Source: Armillaria gallica
Taxonomy: Eukaryota; Basidiomycota; Agaricomycetes; Agaricales; Physalacriaceae
Direction of reading: 5' to 3'
Length of the DNA stretch: 64,000 nt
Assembly (NCBI GenBank): GCA_037576215.1
Contig: JBANDB010000003.1
Span: forward strand, 4,650,001-4,714,000
In this document: positions 1-12,019 of the stretch, piece after piece
Layout: the number at the start of each line of letters is the position of its first letter
Position numbering within the stretch: position 1 is the stretch's first letter
The notes under the pieces: model-generated
The model's input: only the letters and a program-made list of their open reading frames with translations
Told to the model about the DNA's origin: nothing
Databases searched by the model: none
Program-made: the position numbers and the translations under genes

Positions 1-1067
1 TTGGAAGAATATATATATCTTCACCTGTATTGTATTATTGGAGAAAAGTAGTTAACTGAAAATGGAAATCGTACTTTGAAGTCATCGTGAATTGTGCGTC
101 ATTGTGTGGGTGTGCGTGCAAAGGCCTCTCCCTACTGATCAAATAACATGTGATAAAACGGACCTGCAATTCTCCAGTCTGTCCATTTCTTGGGGTTAGG
201 GTGGTTCTCGACTACTTGCACGATATGCTCGTCTCCCAGCATCAGATCCGACAGCTGAGGCTAGTGATACCCGGGGGTCTTATCACATATTTCTTTGGAA
301 CGTGGAAGGAGATTTGGGAAATCCAGCAGCAAGAGCACACCTGGGGCAGGCGCGTAAAGTTCTTGTGGGGCAATGCTCTGATATACTGATAATAATGATC
401 TCTAGGACAGTGGCTTTGAGTAGCCTCTTCCTAGGCCTAACGACTATCGTACTATTCTTCTATGTTATGTTGACTCCCTGGCGGAAGGGAGAAGAGCCAG
501 ATGTGCGTGGTCGCTGCGCCCAGGACGTTTCCTTTGGCTAACGGCGTTCCTAGTTTCGTTCGTGGAGGAAATCCGGACTTTTGTCCACCATAATACCTGT
601 ACGTGTGTAGCGAGGCAGTGTGTTGGGCGCTCATTCAATACATCTCTAGCTGTTGACATCCTCAATTGTTGGAGGCTGGTTACTCCTGGTGGTGACCCTG
701 GGACACTGGTCAGGTCTAGGATACCTGAAAGCTATCGTTGCCGGTGTGTATAGCTTTGTTTTTTTACGTTGGTCTAATCGTCGCGGTTTTGTAGCTTCCG
801 GCCTTTATATGCTCACATTTGGAGTCCTTGGATTGATACCCGCGCCAAAGGTTCCGAGAAAATGAAAGCACACATGTAGCATATTTGTAGTGACTATTGG
901 ACACCCTACAAGGATGTAATGTATACCTTCTATGTGGATTATTGTCGGAGAGACGCAAATAGACCCGCAGCACAGCATTCAGCAATCCGTTCCGGAACCA
1001 GAATAACTGACCAAGCTCACCTTCTCACCGTCATCGTCAACCCTATCCTACTAGTTTTTCTTCTGAT
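1..1067. other. no gene resolved; hydrophobic open stretches on + strand
   Basis: No complete gene could be assembled here. The plus strand holds short frames with membrane-like stretches, for example a run of hydrophobic residues coded around 410-475 (core ALSSLFLGLTTIVLFFYVML) and another around 655-840. A plausible 52-nt intron (354-405, GTAAAG donor, CTGAT branch, CTAG acceptor) precedes the first, but the upstream frame closes quickly. This could be the 3' end of a spliced membrane protein that starts outside the window, or a decayed copy. The last part must also contain the promoter of the gene at 1068. Confidence 0.25.
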
Positions 1068-2086
1068 ATGTACAATGGCTACGGTGCATCTGGCCCAGCA
1101 ATCACCAATAATCCCTTCGTAACCGATCCCACCAACTCAGAGAGTCGCTTTCCCGATATTTCAGGCGCAGACCATACCAATGGCCAGTACACATCGTGGC
1201 TTCAGCCCAGTGCAAGCTCGTCATATCAGCAGACGGGCTTCCAGCAGCAGTTGCCGCAGTATACTTCAGGATACGGTTCACCCGGAGGGTATCTAAGCCC
1301 CGTCAGTCCGCAGCAAACCTCTGGTTTCGGTCAGCCATGGATGGGCCAGCCAGTGTCGTCAGGCCCCCAAGGAAGCAGCTATGGATATCTGCAAGGCCAA
1401 ACAGTCCAATCACAGCCGCAGACCTACAATCCTGCTCAACAGCAGCTCCAGAACAATCCCGGCTATGTCGCCCAGTTCGATCCTTATTCATCTGTCGGCC
1501 AAGGATGGGACGGAGGCTCTCCCACCACTACCAACTCCACTCAAACGCCGATATCCACATCCAAGTCACCCGCAGGATTTCAACACCCGCGGGAATACCT
1601 ACGGACGCATAAGGGTGAACTTGAGTCGTGGGACACATATGCCTGGAAGCAGTTGTTGGGCACGTTCGATGCGGTTAAGGATGCTTGGGGGGCAAGGAAG
1701 AAGGAGCTGCAGGACAATATTGGGCAATTCCAAGTGCAGATGCAATATGGAGGCGGTGGATATCACCCTGCGCAGCTACAACAGGAAATTATGCGTCTCC
1801 AAGGGGTGAGTACATCTCCAATTACGTGTCTATATAGCAATGAATGACGCATACGACCGCAGTTGACAAAGGAAGCCGATTTCAACTTTGGTAGGGAGAT
1901 CTAATTTGCTTTTCATTTCCTGCTGACTGACGTCGTATAGATTCCGTAGCGGCGTCGTCGTTCCAGATGCACGAGGTGTTTCAGAATTATCGCCAGTCGG
2001 GCGACTTGGCTAGTAAACGTCGTGTCCGGGAGGCTTGCAATGCAGCGCTCACGTCTCTTCCGGATTGGCCGCCTCAGATATATTGA
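1068..2086 (+). CDS. Q/G/Y/P-rich protein with conserved charged C-terminal region, unknown function
   Basis: Three exons: 1068-1805, 1863-1890 and 1941-2086, joined over two GT-AG introns of 57 and 50 nt. The first exon runs open from ATG 1068. The first ~165 residues are low complexity, rich in Gln, Gly, Tyr, Ser and Pro (many YG, QQ and QP pairs), resembling prion-like or disordered coat/RNA-binding tails. The remaining ~105 residues are ordered and charged (HPREYLRTHKGELESWDTYA onward), predicted mostly helical, and end in LTSLPDWPPQIY. The tiny 28-nt middle exon is supported because it keeps the frame and yields a smooth continuation, LTKEADFNFDSVAASSFQMH. No signal peptide or membrane segment is seen. 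I recognise no named family; the gene model is good but the function is open. Confidence 0.8.
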
Positions 2087-2350
2087 CAGTAATGCTGCTT
2101 TCTTTGCGCGTTATCCTTGCTCTGATAAGGCTTGTTCAGTTTCACCCCTCCCCGTTCATTTTACACCCTTCTACGATGATCCAGTGAAGATATTTGATAC
2201 AATGTTTGGATACAAGTTACGATGTACAACAATATCATGTGCAATATGACAGCTATCAAATAATGTTCGGTCCGATAGTCTAGTCTACTCTAAGCTCGAA
2301 AACGAGAGTTGCCGAGTTGTAATCTGCAGGTGTAATCCATCACAGTGTGT

Positions 2351-4284
2351 CTACGAACAAATGTTCGGATATAATCTATCTGTAGGATCGCTAGGAACTA
2401 AAGGCATGTTAGGAACGAACTCGTTAGAAGATAGTTCTAGGACTTACTCCATCCGCCTTCAAGGCCTTTCTGATAGCTCCATTCGTCGGCGTTCTCGGCC
2501 TTCCACGTCCAGAAAACCTGTGAAGACAAGTGAGTAAACACGCAACAAGCCAATGACAGACTCACCCATCCTTGCACAGCTTCTCCAACCTCTACTTGTA
2601 CCTCCCAATACCTAAGCACAGAAATAAGTTTCCCATACGATCACAGAAAGTATCCAAAGGGCATCTCACTTCCTCAAAAACGTCTTGTATTCATCCGAAA
2701 AGTTGCTCGAACTTCCCGTCCACCCATTGCAAGACCCGAAGTACTGGGAGTTTGCGGCAATCGAGCCGTCCCACCGTGCCCCGACACCCCTCCCGTTCAA
2801 CCATTGAGCGCAGTCTGTGGGTGCGTTCGACCATTCACCCAGCACTGTCCACAGATTGGAATGGGCGAAAGTGGTGAGGTCGGGTATGTGAGTGCATGCG
2901 AACTGCAGAATACGTCAATGGAGAGGTAGAAACAAGAAATATCAAAGTAGCCATACCGATACGTGCTCGTCAAGAGATCGTGAAAGTTCGTCGTCACTAA
3001 ATATCTGATACTCGTGCTAGAGGTTCAAATGAGCGCAAGACTTGGACATACAATGAGCCAGGCTCACATAGTCCATCATTACGCCAGTGCCGTTCGGTGC
3101 GGTAAGAAAATCCGTCCATGCCTGCAAAACAACTGGGTCAAATCGAGCCCACACGCCTCGTTCCCGAACTCACATCTACAGTAAGGAACGCGTCGCCAAT
3201 CATGATTTTCATGCCACTAGGCCCCACTTCTCTTACGGCATCATACCCATCTTGGAAGAACTGCCTGATGACCGCAGCCCAGGCGCTAGACGTGAACCCT
3301 GCTGCTTCGTTGAGCAGTTCCAGCACGTCGATCATCCCACCAATGTGCTGGGCGATGTATTTCACGGTGTCGACGGTGCGAGCGACGTCTGTGGCGTTGG
3401 ATCCCCATTGTGGGTTGGACGTGCGCTGTCCCGAGTTGTCGTAGCCGTTCTGCGACCCTGGGGCGCCGTGCAGATCGAGGATGACATGGACGTTGTGGGT
3501 TTTTGCCCAGTTGAGTGCGCGTAAAAGGTATTGCCATGCGCCGGGGATATAAGGCGAGATGGAGGTGCCGCTGTTGGTGTCGTTGGATGTCATGGGGACT
3601 GACCAGTAACCGAGTGGAATGCTTTGACATGACTGTTGAGATCGTGGGATGTCATGAGGATGGCGTGCAACGTACCGAACATGGTTTAGGCCAGCAGCGT
3701 TGATGGCCGCAAAGTCGTCTTCGGTGATCCACTGAGGATCAGCAGGTAAGTCATAGGAATGTAGTCAATTTAAAGACGCGTACCGTGTCCCAATGTTCGT
3801 CGAGGACAGCAAGGGCCTGGTCATAGTCTTGCAAGCTCCCAAAGGTGTATTCGTCGACGATGTTGTCGTTGTTCGTGTTCTCGAATATGCTTGGGGTTAT
3901 CCAAGGCTAGGACAGATCAGTGTACTTGCTTGACGTTTAAGGACATTGATAATTACCTCGAGAACAAACCATCCACCTCTTCATCGGCTTGAGTACATTA
4001 TTCTGATCCGTAAAGGCCGATGGCACTTACAGATTTACCCCGCGTATTGTTTGGTTCCCATAGTTGAACGGGGTGGCCGATGGCGTGGAACTTGAAGTCG
4101 CCCCGGACTGCGTTGCTGTCACTGGCAGGGATGTCGAAGCCGCGCCGCTGCTGTAGGGTATGACGTTTGCTCCAGACGATACCGTTGTGGATTGTTTATA
4201 TTGAAGACGACATTGCTCTGCCCTGGCCAGACTTGTGCCCAGGAAGAAAGCGAGGGCCCAAGGACGCCATGGCATCGATTTCAT
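2351..4284 (-). CDS. secreted exo-1,3-beta-glucanase (glucan 1,3-beta-glucosidase), GH5
   Basis: Hydrolyses beta-1,3-glucan from the non-reducing end; in fungi this family acts outside the cell in wall remodelling or glucan recycling. The N-terminus ([20 protein letters not shown]) is a signal peptide, followed by a Ser/Thr-rich linker of ~40 residues. Catalytic-domain landmarks follow in order: [48 protein letters not shown], the acid/base motif LELLNEAAG, and the nucleophile motif [16 protein letters not shown]. The end is [20 protein letters not shown] then [18 protein letters not shown]. That final exon needs a 50-nt intron at 2398-2447; reading through it would instead give a premature stop at 2437, so the spliced end is preferred. 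About ten introns of ~50 nt. Both catalytic glutamates are present, so it should be active. Divergent from the gene at 4644. Confidence 0.93.
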
Positions 4285-4643
4285 GGGGAATCTGAAGAAG
4301 AAGACGGTTGGCTAGAAGGAGAGCCGGTTGAAGGGCAGATGACACGACGAAGCATATGCGCATACACGAGGCGAAGAGAAGATCAACGTCTAAAGCATCC
4401 GAAGTAATCCCGGAACCATTTGGCGGGAGGCCCGGGTCCCCTGTGGGTCAATGATGTCGAGAGAGTGAATACCTTCCAAGCTGCCGAGTCAGACTCGCCC
4501 ATACATCGATAAGAATATTTGATAAGCGCTTTGAATCGCGTCTCTGTGATCGGGCCCTGTGACTACTTCTTGACCGCCTCGTGCTGTTCCAAAAACGCTG
4601 TAAAGCCTAAGGTCTCGCCTTGGTTCACATCTGCGCACCCACA
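4285..4643. promoter_or_regulatory. shared divergent promoter region, GH5 glucanase / isochorismatase-like gene
   Basis: The 359 bp separate two divergent start codons and must contain both 5' UTRs and promoters. No clear TATA box or repeated operator was seen. Confidence 0.5.
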
Positions 4644-5257
4644 ATGCCCAGCAATCCATTACGTGTTCTCCTCCTCCTAGACGTTCAAGTCGCTCTCCTC
4701 GCTGATCCACCAGCAGGTGTCCCCTCGTCCGTATCTATCCGCAGGAATATCGAACAAGTACTGAACCCGGCTCGTAACGCACACCCGCCGCCGGTCATTA
4801 TCCACGTTCGAAATACGGGAGATGCAGGAGACGCCGATGAACCGAAAACCCCAGGCTGGGAGCTCCTCTACGCGCCGCTTCCGCACGAGCACGTCGTCGA
4901 TAAGTTGAAGAACAACGCTTTCACCGGCACAGAGTTGGGTGACCTTATCCATCCCCATGCCGAGATAGTGATAATAGGTTTACTTTCGGATTTCGCTCTC
5001 AAATCGAGTGAGTCTCGATGTCTTTGTCGCGGGTTGGGTCCTGATTCCGAGTAGCTTGCAGCGCTGCTGTGGCTCGCGGCAATGAAGTCCTGTTGATACG
5101 GGGCGCTCATGGGACGTATGACCGCCTGGAAGTACTATATGGGGGAGGAATGACACCAGCAGCTGCCATTGAGGCGGCAGTCGAGGTCGAGCTGGAAGAT
5201 GCTGGTGCGCATATCCTGGATATGAAAGATCTTCAGGGCATCTTCAACAATCGGTAG
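4644..5257 (+). CDS. isochorismatase-fold hydrolase-like protein lacking the usual cysteine
   Basis: Two exons (4644-5007 and 5055-5257) with a 47-nt intron give 188 residues, the normal size for the isochorismatase/nicotinamidase superfamily. Family landmarks: the early Asp in LLLDVQVALLADPPAG, a Lys in VVDKLKNNAF, and the C-terminal block AVARGNEVLLIRGAHGTYDR. At the position where most members have the nucleophilic Cys (motif SDFC[VI]R.T) this protein reads SDFALKST, so Cys appears replaced by Ala. A Cys does occur three residues later (STCSAA) but is out of register. Splicing uses acceptor TAG at 5052-5054; the alternative acceptor at 5061 breaks the frame. Cysteine-free members such as PhzD are true isochorismatases, so the protein need not be dead. 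The substrate cannot be predicted. Confidence 0.85.
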
Positions 5258-5435
5258 AGGTTCTTTGTCATATAGAATGGTATACTTTACTTGAAGATCA
5301 ATCTTCTTAGCGCGTAGTCCAAACTAAGATCGAGCCAACACAGCCACGCAGAAGCCGGAAATGACACAGATTCATTTATCAGATGGCGTCGAGTCAAATA
5401 CAAATGTGTAGGTACTAGAATATCACCAAGTCCAT

Positions 5436-6975
5436 TCATAGCTTCGACTGAGGTGCAGACGACACTTTTACAACCCTGAAAGACCATAAACGTCAGTCAC
5501 ACACACATGAGACAATTGGCTCACAGTTTTCCGTTATTTTCCCCCCTGTAAAGCATAGGTAGAGCGGCAGGTGCGCGCTCCAGTCCTTCAACAATATGGA
5601 ATTTCCGCTTCAACGACCCGTCGCCAAGTCCTTTTGAGATCTCGGCAACAGCTTCAGCAAACATTGAATCGTAATCGAAGCTGAAAGTCGGGTTTAGAAG
5701 GGAGACACAGAAGAGCGAAGGAACTTGCACTATGAAACCCTGCATCTTGGCGCGCTGTGAAATGAGGGTGAGATAATTTTGCAATCCTTTCGGGCGTTCG
5801 TCTACGCAGACCACCACACCAGTAAGTGCCATTGAAGGCAGACAGCTAGTTATCACTCACTGTATGCTGAAATAGCACCTACAGAAGCCTCAATGAGTAC
5901 AACCAGAGGATTAAAAAAAGGCCAACCTACCACACAGGGCGATGCGTGCACCTTTATTCAACCTTGTCAAGACCAGATCCAGCATTTCACCTACGAGTCT
6001 GTTAAAAGCACCCTCCGCAAGTTCTGTGTATGACCACTCACCACCAACGTTATCAAAATAGGCATCGACATATCCCATCTTTTTAAAATCTTGAGCAAAC
6101 GTCGGGCTCTTGTAATTCAGCGTTGCATCGACACCAATGTCGTTCTTTAACCAGTTGCATTTCTCGTCCGTTCCCGCTATAGCGATTACTTTTGCTCCTT
6201 CGCGTTTACCGAGCTGACAAACGAGCGAACCGACAGCGCCGGCAGCGCCAGACACGACCAGTGTCTCGCCCTTTTTGATGCTGCACACCTCTTTGAGACC
6301 CTGGTCCCGAATTGAGTATCATGGATAAGTTGTAGCTCTGAGAGATCCTCACAATGTATGCGGTTATGCCTGACCTTGGGTATTAGCAGGAGGCTAGAGT
6401 GATGTAAAAACTCCGACGCACCTGGTAGTCCCAGGGAATTGAGAAAGTCAAGTGGCTCTGCACCTGGTGGAACTCTGCACGCGTCTGAATCAGTGATCCG
6501 CCCTTGACAAGTAAAGCACCAGACACACGTAATTTTCTTCAGCTTCTTGTCATCCATGACCGCGTATTCCGCCCATCCTGTCCACTGTTAGGACGCATCA
6601 TCAGACATTGGCAAAAGAAATCACGTACCGAATCCTCCGTAAACGATATCGCCGATACTCAATTGGCTTCCTTTGCTTTTCTTTATCACCACACCGAGTC
6701 CGACACCACGCATAGTCTATGACACGTCCGTCAACGTCCAGACAGATTCCGAGTCGGTGACAACGAACCTCGCCAATTTGCACTGGGGGCATATAACTGC
6801 GGACGTCATTGAGGTATCCTCTCATAGCTGGGTCCAAGGACAGCCATGTTACTTGGACGAGGACCTCTCCCTGCTTGGGTTCATAGTCTTTCAGATAACA
6901 CTGTTCAGAACGGAAGGTGTTTTCGCCGATGTACCCTTTGGGCCGTTCGTTGAGTACGATGCGCTTGAAAGACAT
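5436..6975 (-). CDS. NADP-dependent medium-chain reductase (leukotriene B4 12-hydroxydehydrogenase/YfmJ-like)
   Basis: Zinc-free MDR-family enzyme expected to reduce alpha,beta-unsaturated aldehydes or ketones with NADPH in the cytosol. The start is the ATG of MSFKRIVLNERPKGYIGENT, the usual N-terminus of this group. Following exons give WLSLDPAMRGYLNDVRSYMP, TMRGVGLGVVIKKSKGSQLS, VYGGFTGWAEYAVMDDKKL-type sequence, and the nucleotide-binding loop SGAAGAVGSLVCQLGKREGA, then YVDAYFDNVGGE, LNKGARIALCG and GLGDGSLKRKFHIVEGLERA. A last intron (5476-5524) joins RGENNGKL to VVKVSSAPQSKL; reading through it would stop five residues after the Asn pair. About eight short introns. No motif is missing, so it looks functional. 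Confidence 0.91.
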
Positions 6976-8605
6976 ATTGTCGTGGTAGTGGAAGAATGGT
7001 GGGGGTGTCATGCATTGATGAACCGTATGCGGTAGATATGCGCCATTTGGATGACCGGTAAAGAAATGCGCGGTGATCAATCAATCAGGTGCATCTGGCT
7101 GTCGGAGAACTTGAATACCGACATCGTGAGTACATTATGATTATCGTCTGGGTGAGCTTTTTCTCCGCGCAGAAAATAGCTCTTCAGCTGCAACCGAAAG
7201 AAATATGCACTTAATTTCAATGGTGGGTGTTCATATCGACTATCAGAAGAAGCGCAGGAGGTGGCGGGGTGCGGCGTTTGTAGTGAAACTGGGTATTGAC
7301 AGCGTTGCAGCGCGGTAAACTGTCGCTCAAAAATACGCGACCATTGAAAGATTTTTAAAATTAAAGCAAGTCTTTACATAGATTCATTAGAAATAAATCG
7401 GTAGTTTTTTTCTGCGTAGGACCCGGTGCTTTGAAATATTTAGCGCCCAGAGGCTGAGATACGCTTCATCTACCACCGGTCGAGCTCCTTGATACAGTTC
7501 GCGTGTTGGGTGGCGGGAAGCTGTCAATCTGAGCAAGAGGTGATGAGAAAAGTTTGGCCTAGATCTAGAAACCGATAGATACACTGCGATTGATTGAAGG
7601 GGAGTATAGCTGGCCTCGAACTAGCCTGGGCTATATGGCAGTGTCGGTATACACTTAGAAAGTGGAATGGGTTTGGATCTTTGTATAGACAGGGCCGTGA
7701 AGACGGGTGCCTTGAGGACAAGCACGTGGGTACTATGTAGATAGGTAGCAGCCAGTCGCAAGATAATAGCCCGCTGGGGCCAACTAAATCGATACTAGAC
7801 GTTGATGCCGTGAGCGAGCGACCAATGAAATGCCTGACCGTCGACGATATTGAAGACTGAATTCAGATTCCCCTTCATAGTACTTCCGTACGTAACCAGA
7901 TCTGGATCTGTACATGTACATGTCACCAGCTGTCTTTCCGACGGATAAGATTTTTTATGAAATGAAATATGTGGTTTCAGCATTTTATATGCGACGCGTG
8001 TGTCACTGGCATATCATCATGATCTTCAGGACTTGGCACTGTGACTGGTCGTTGATGTGTTGACGACTGTTGAAACTCAAGGCGGAAGGATGATCAGACA
8101 TGCGTCGCGACCCCGGAGACTCTATTCAGACTCCGCTTCGGCAGCCCAGTCTGTTCCTTGAAAACTACTGCAGGCGGTGGAATGTGTGGGAGAGTCGATA
8201 GTCTTGTATCCATTCAGTAGGAGATGGATGTAAATTAAAGTGAAATCGGATTGAGATAGCAAAGATGGAAGCAAATTTCCGAGTGGCAGGGGGCCGTATC
8301 GAAGCAGGGAATCCCACAATCCAGAAAGTGGGTCGGCCATGTCCGAAGAGGTCAAGTCGTAACCAGCTTACAGTCTAGCCAAATTCTCTTCCCGTCCCAC
8401 TTTCTTTCGTCGTCGTTTTCGACGGTCTGCTCGACGCCATTTCAGCTGCATCGTCAGCGTTCACGCTCGCATTCGTATCGTGGGCTCGTGCTGGTCAACG
8501 TTCGTTACGACGTCGCTATCTGCCCCAGTCTAGTCTGCTATTAGCCCTTTATTTCTTCAATACAGCGCCTTTGTGCCGCCTTTATTTCTCGCTTCAACGT
8601 CCGAT
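6976..8605. other. long intergenic region, no supported gene
   Basis: These 1.6 kb lie between two divergent genes. The largest candidate is a minus-strand frame at 8122-8355 (77 residues, begins MTSSDMADPLSGLWDSLLRY) with an ATG but no recognised homology and no clear continuation by splicing. Another minus frame at 7795-7983 is similar in weight. Neither is convincing. The stretch just before 8606 is CT-rich and probably carries the PBP1 promoter and 5' UTR. Confidence 0.5.
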
Positions 8606-11600
8606 ATGGCCACTACTGCTCGACAGCCAAAGCCCCTCAGGAAAGGCGCAGAGCCTGTTCGGTATGCTTGTTGTTCCTTGGATGCTCTCCACGCCGGCCC
8701 TAACGTTTCAATTTTCTCCAGTGCTTGGACAGGCGCGCGAGCTTCTCCTACTTTTTCTGCTTCTCCAGCGCCCTCACGACCTCCAAATGCGCAACAGCCC
8801 GCGAGCCCCCCCTCGGGTCTGGCAAATGGTGCTAGGCCTGAAGACAGCATTCTTCGGTCACTTGCAGGATTGACTGTAAGTTATTCTCTCAATCTATTGC
8901 TATCCGTGCTTACGGTTTATAGGGTACGACTATCACGCTCATGACCAAGACGTCCATCCATTATGAGGGCGTCATATCCTCGACGAGCGGCGAGGGCGAC
9001 ACAACTGGTGTCACTCTCAAAGATGTTAAAGAGATCTCCACCCCCGGTGCCCAACTCAAAGACCAAGTCTTTATAGCTTCTACCAACATTGAGAAGTGGG
9101 CGTCGGGTCCAGCTAATGCTAAACCGACTAACGGCGAAAGTGAGTATCTATTTTCCCATAACGAGAGCTTTTTTTTCATTCCATTCAGCATTTCGGACCG
9201 ACGCAGATATCAGCCAAAAGAAGCTCGGTTCTAGAGAACGTGAACTGCAGGCATGGCAACCCCCTTCTGATGCTCCTATACCTGCCCAATATGCCCAGGG
9301 CGACGAGGCTACCTTTGGCCCTGGTGCAAGTAACTCGTCTTGGGATCAGTTTGCTGTAAACAAGACCTTGTTTGGAGTCACTGCTAGCTTCGACGAGGAT
9401 GTGTACACTACGAAGCTCGATCGTTCTACTGCGGATTATAAGGAACGGGAACGCAAGGCTCAACGGATCGCCGATGAGATTACGGGGGTGAGTGCAGATG
9501 CGTCGAACTATCTTACTTATTTACATGTGTGCCATCTAGGCTGCCGCAAGCAACCCTCATATCGCTGAAGAGCGGAATCAGACCGTAGATGATAGCGGCG
9601 TCAACGAAGAGGACAAGTAAGCACAGGTCCTGACAGCTAATGCTGTTGCTAACTCCTTTTAAAGATACGGGGCTGTTGTAAGAGGAACCAATGCATACGT
9701 TCCTCCCGGCGCCCGGAAGCCTGGTGCCCTACCACCTGTTTCCAACGCGGCAAGGAATGAAGTTCCTAAAGTTTCTGTGAATGGCCCGGATGGTGCAGCG
9801 GTTGCTTCTCAGTCTCAGTCTCCCCCCTCGTCGTCCAAGGCTTCTTCTCCCGCCCCTTCGTCTGGTTCAGCTAAGGTTGGCGTTTATTCTCCTTGAATGC
9901 GGTGTTGATTCTACCTCCCTCCTAGCCGCCTGCAGATGCTGTACCTGCTTTCCGTGATTTCGTAACCAACGAAAAACAACGGCTCACACAGAAACGACAG
10001 GCTTTAGTAAAGAGTGAAATGGAGAAACGCGTTGCGGAGCTTGTGAAATTCAGTCAGAATTTCAAGGTCAGTCAGCTTGCAGTCGAGGATAGGATGTAAT
10101 ACTCAATAATGACGACAGCTCAACAAACCTATTCCCGACGACTTGGTTCCCATCCTTGCCAAGGATGAGGACAAGCAGCGAGCCATCAAGGAGAAGGCCA
10201 GCAAGGATGCTGCCTCTGCTCAAGCCCGTAACATTGGATCGAACGTGCCATCTGGCGCGCCCCGAGCCAATCCTGCCAAACTTGCTGACGCTGCAAGAAA
10301 GCCAGGCGCAACGTCGACTGCCACCAAAACGCCAGCGCCAGCGCCTGTTGCTACATCTACTGCAACGCAGAAGCCCGCCGCTTCCACAACAAAGCCAGCG
10401 GAATCAGCAGTCAAGAAACCCATCGCTATGGTCATCCAGGCGATACCACCCTTCAAAGGTCCCAAGAGTCGGCCCACTCAGTCAGCCTCTGTGGCCAAGA
10501 ACGCGAATGGTGCCCCCGCCCCGCCTCCACTCCAAGATTCTGCGCATACCGCTCCGTTAAAACCGCCACAGTCACCGACCGCACGCTTGAACGCCAACGC
10601 TTCATCATTCAGGCCTAATCCCAAAGCCAGTGCTTTTACACCGGTATGTGGCTATGCATGACCATCAGTAGTTGTCCTTTCTTAATTCTTCGTCTAGGGT
10701 ACCCCTTCTCCTGCTTCCTCCTCTGCGTCTCCTAAGCCAAAAGATGTGGTAATTGGATCAGCTCGATGCCTTGCGTAACTATACTCATTCCTTCATCGTA
10801 GGCAACTCCCAACCCATTTTTCGGTACACGACCCATCAAGAAAAGCTCCCCCGTCAACATCAAGGACGATTTCAATCCTTTCAAACACAACAAAGTTGTT
10901 GATGCGTCCGCCATCAGTGGGTTGTCTTTTCCGAGTCTATAAGTTTGAGGTTGATCAATTGGTTGACTGCTATAGCTGCTATGTGGCCATATAGTGGCAA
11001 AAGGTACCTATTGATGTATCCTCAGCCCCAGCACCAGCCCCCTCAGCACTCTCCTCATATGGTTGCACCTCCACCTCCAATGCCACCTCCTTCCTACGAA
11101 GAAGACTCGGCAGCACAAGCCGCGGCTCGTGGGGGATATATATTTTATCCTCCTTATGGATATCCGGGCCAGGTTAGTGTCTTTTTACTTCCGTTCCGAT
11201 GGAGATCGCTTAGTGCAAATCCATTTAGCCCCCAATGATGGCAGGGATGGCGCCTCCTGGTCCACCAGGCGCTTATATGCCTGGTCCGTTCATGCAACCG
11301 ATGCCTTATCCTCCTGGTACGCACCTTCGCTATGGTTCAGATCCTGGACTGAAGTTTACTTTAATGACATTATAGCTATGTATGCTCCACCAGGAATGGG
11401 TCAAATGCCTCGTATGTGCATTACCGTTCTATTCTCTATGTAGACTCATCCCCTTTTCTAGCACAAGCTTACATGCCTCCGCCACCTCCTCCGGGATCTT
11501 ATCCTTCAGCGAACGGTGCGGGGCCTCGCCAATCGATGCCCCCAACCCCAATTCCGCAACATGCGCATACATACTATCATCAGAGTCCTCAGTGTATGTC

Positions 11601-11748
11601 TCACGCCCTTTCGGCCATGAAACCCTTTGTCTCACTTATCGTAGTACAACATGCAGTGCCATATGGTATGATGATGCCTCCACCCACTGTGCCTCCTCAT
11701 GGGTATGAGGGAGGTCCAGCGCCGGTGCCGATGGGTGGACATGCATGA
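8606..11748 (+). CDS. PBP1: ataxin-2 / PBP1-like poly(A)-binding-protein interactor
   Basis: Stress-granule and mRNA 3'-end factor that binds poly(A)-binding protein. Landmarks in order: Sm-like (LsmAT) core GTTITLMTKTSIHYEGVISS with VTLKDVKEISTPG; LsmAD block ending WDQFAVNKTLFGVTASFDED plus VYTTKLDRS; disordered Pro/Ser regions; helix KRQALVKSEMEKRVAELVKF; a PAM2 motif LNANASSFRPNPKASAFTP (around 10585-10645) for the MLLE domain of poly(A)-binding protein; and a Pro/Met/Tyr-rich tail (YMPPPPPPGSYPS, HAVPYGMMMPPPTVPPHGYE). The start is ATG 8606 (MATTARQPKPLRKG), with an early intron after GAEP. At least a dozen introns. Fungal and animal homologues share exactly this order, so the assignment is firm; exon borders inside the low-complexity tail are less sure. 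Convergent with BUB1, 271 bp apart. Confidence 0.93.
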
Positions 11749-12019
11749 TGGAACTGATTGTGTTCCATGTTCTTATATGCCATCATGAATATGTCCAGGC
11801 GAGGTCGGAGTTTATTCTGTTCCTGAGATCCATATCAGCTATCTCTGGGTATCGAGGTGTGTAACTAGCGCTAAATCATTATCGTTGTTGTTGTGGATTT
11901 CTGGAATATCATCGCTATCTTGCTGTCTGCGTAACCCAACTCAATCCCCTGGCTGTAAAGATGCATCGTTGCAACCGAAACACGACAATATAAATTATAA
12001 CCAAATTACTATGAAATAT

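Noticed and set aside
8122..8355. 77-codon minus frame (MTSSDMADPLSG...)
   Set aside because: It has an ATG, but no family, no splice continuation and no promoter signal could be supported.
10220..10477. 85-codon minus frame with hydrophobic Val/Ala/Gly runs
   Set aside because: It is the antisense shadow of the Ala/Pro/Thr-rich part of PBP1.
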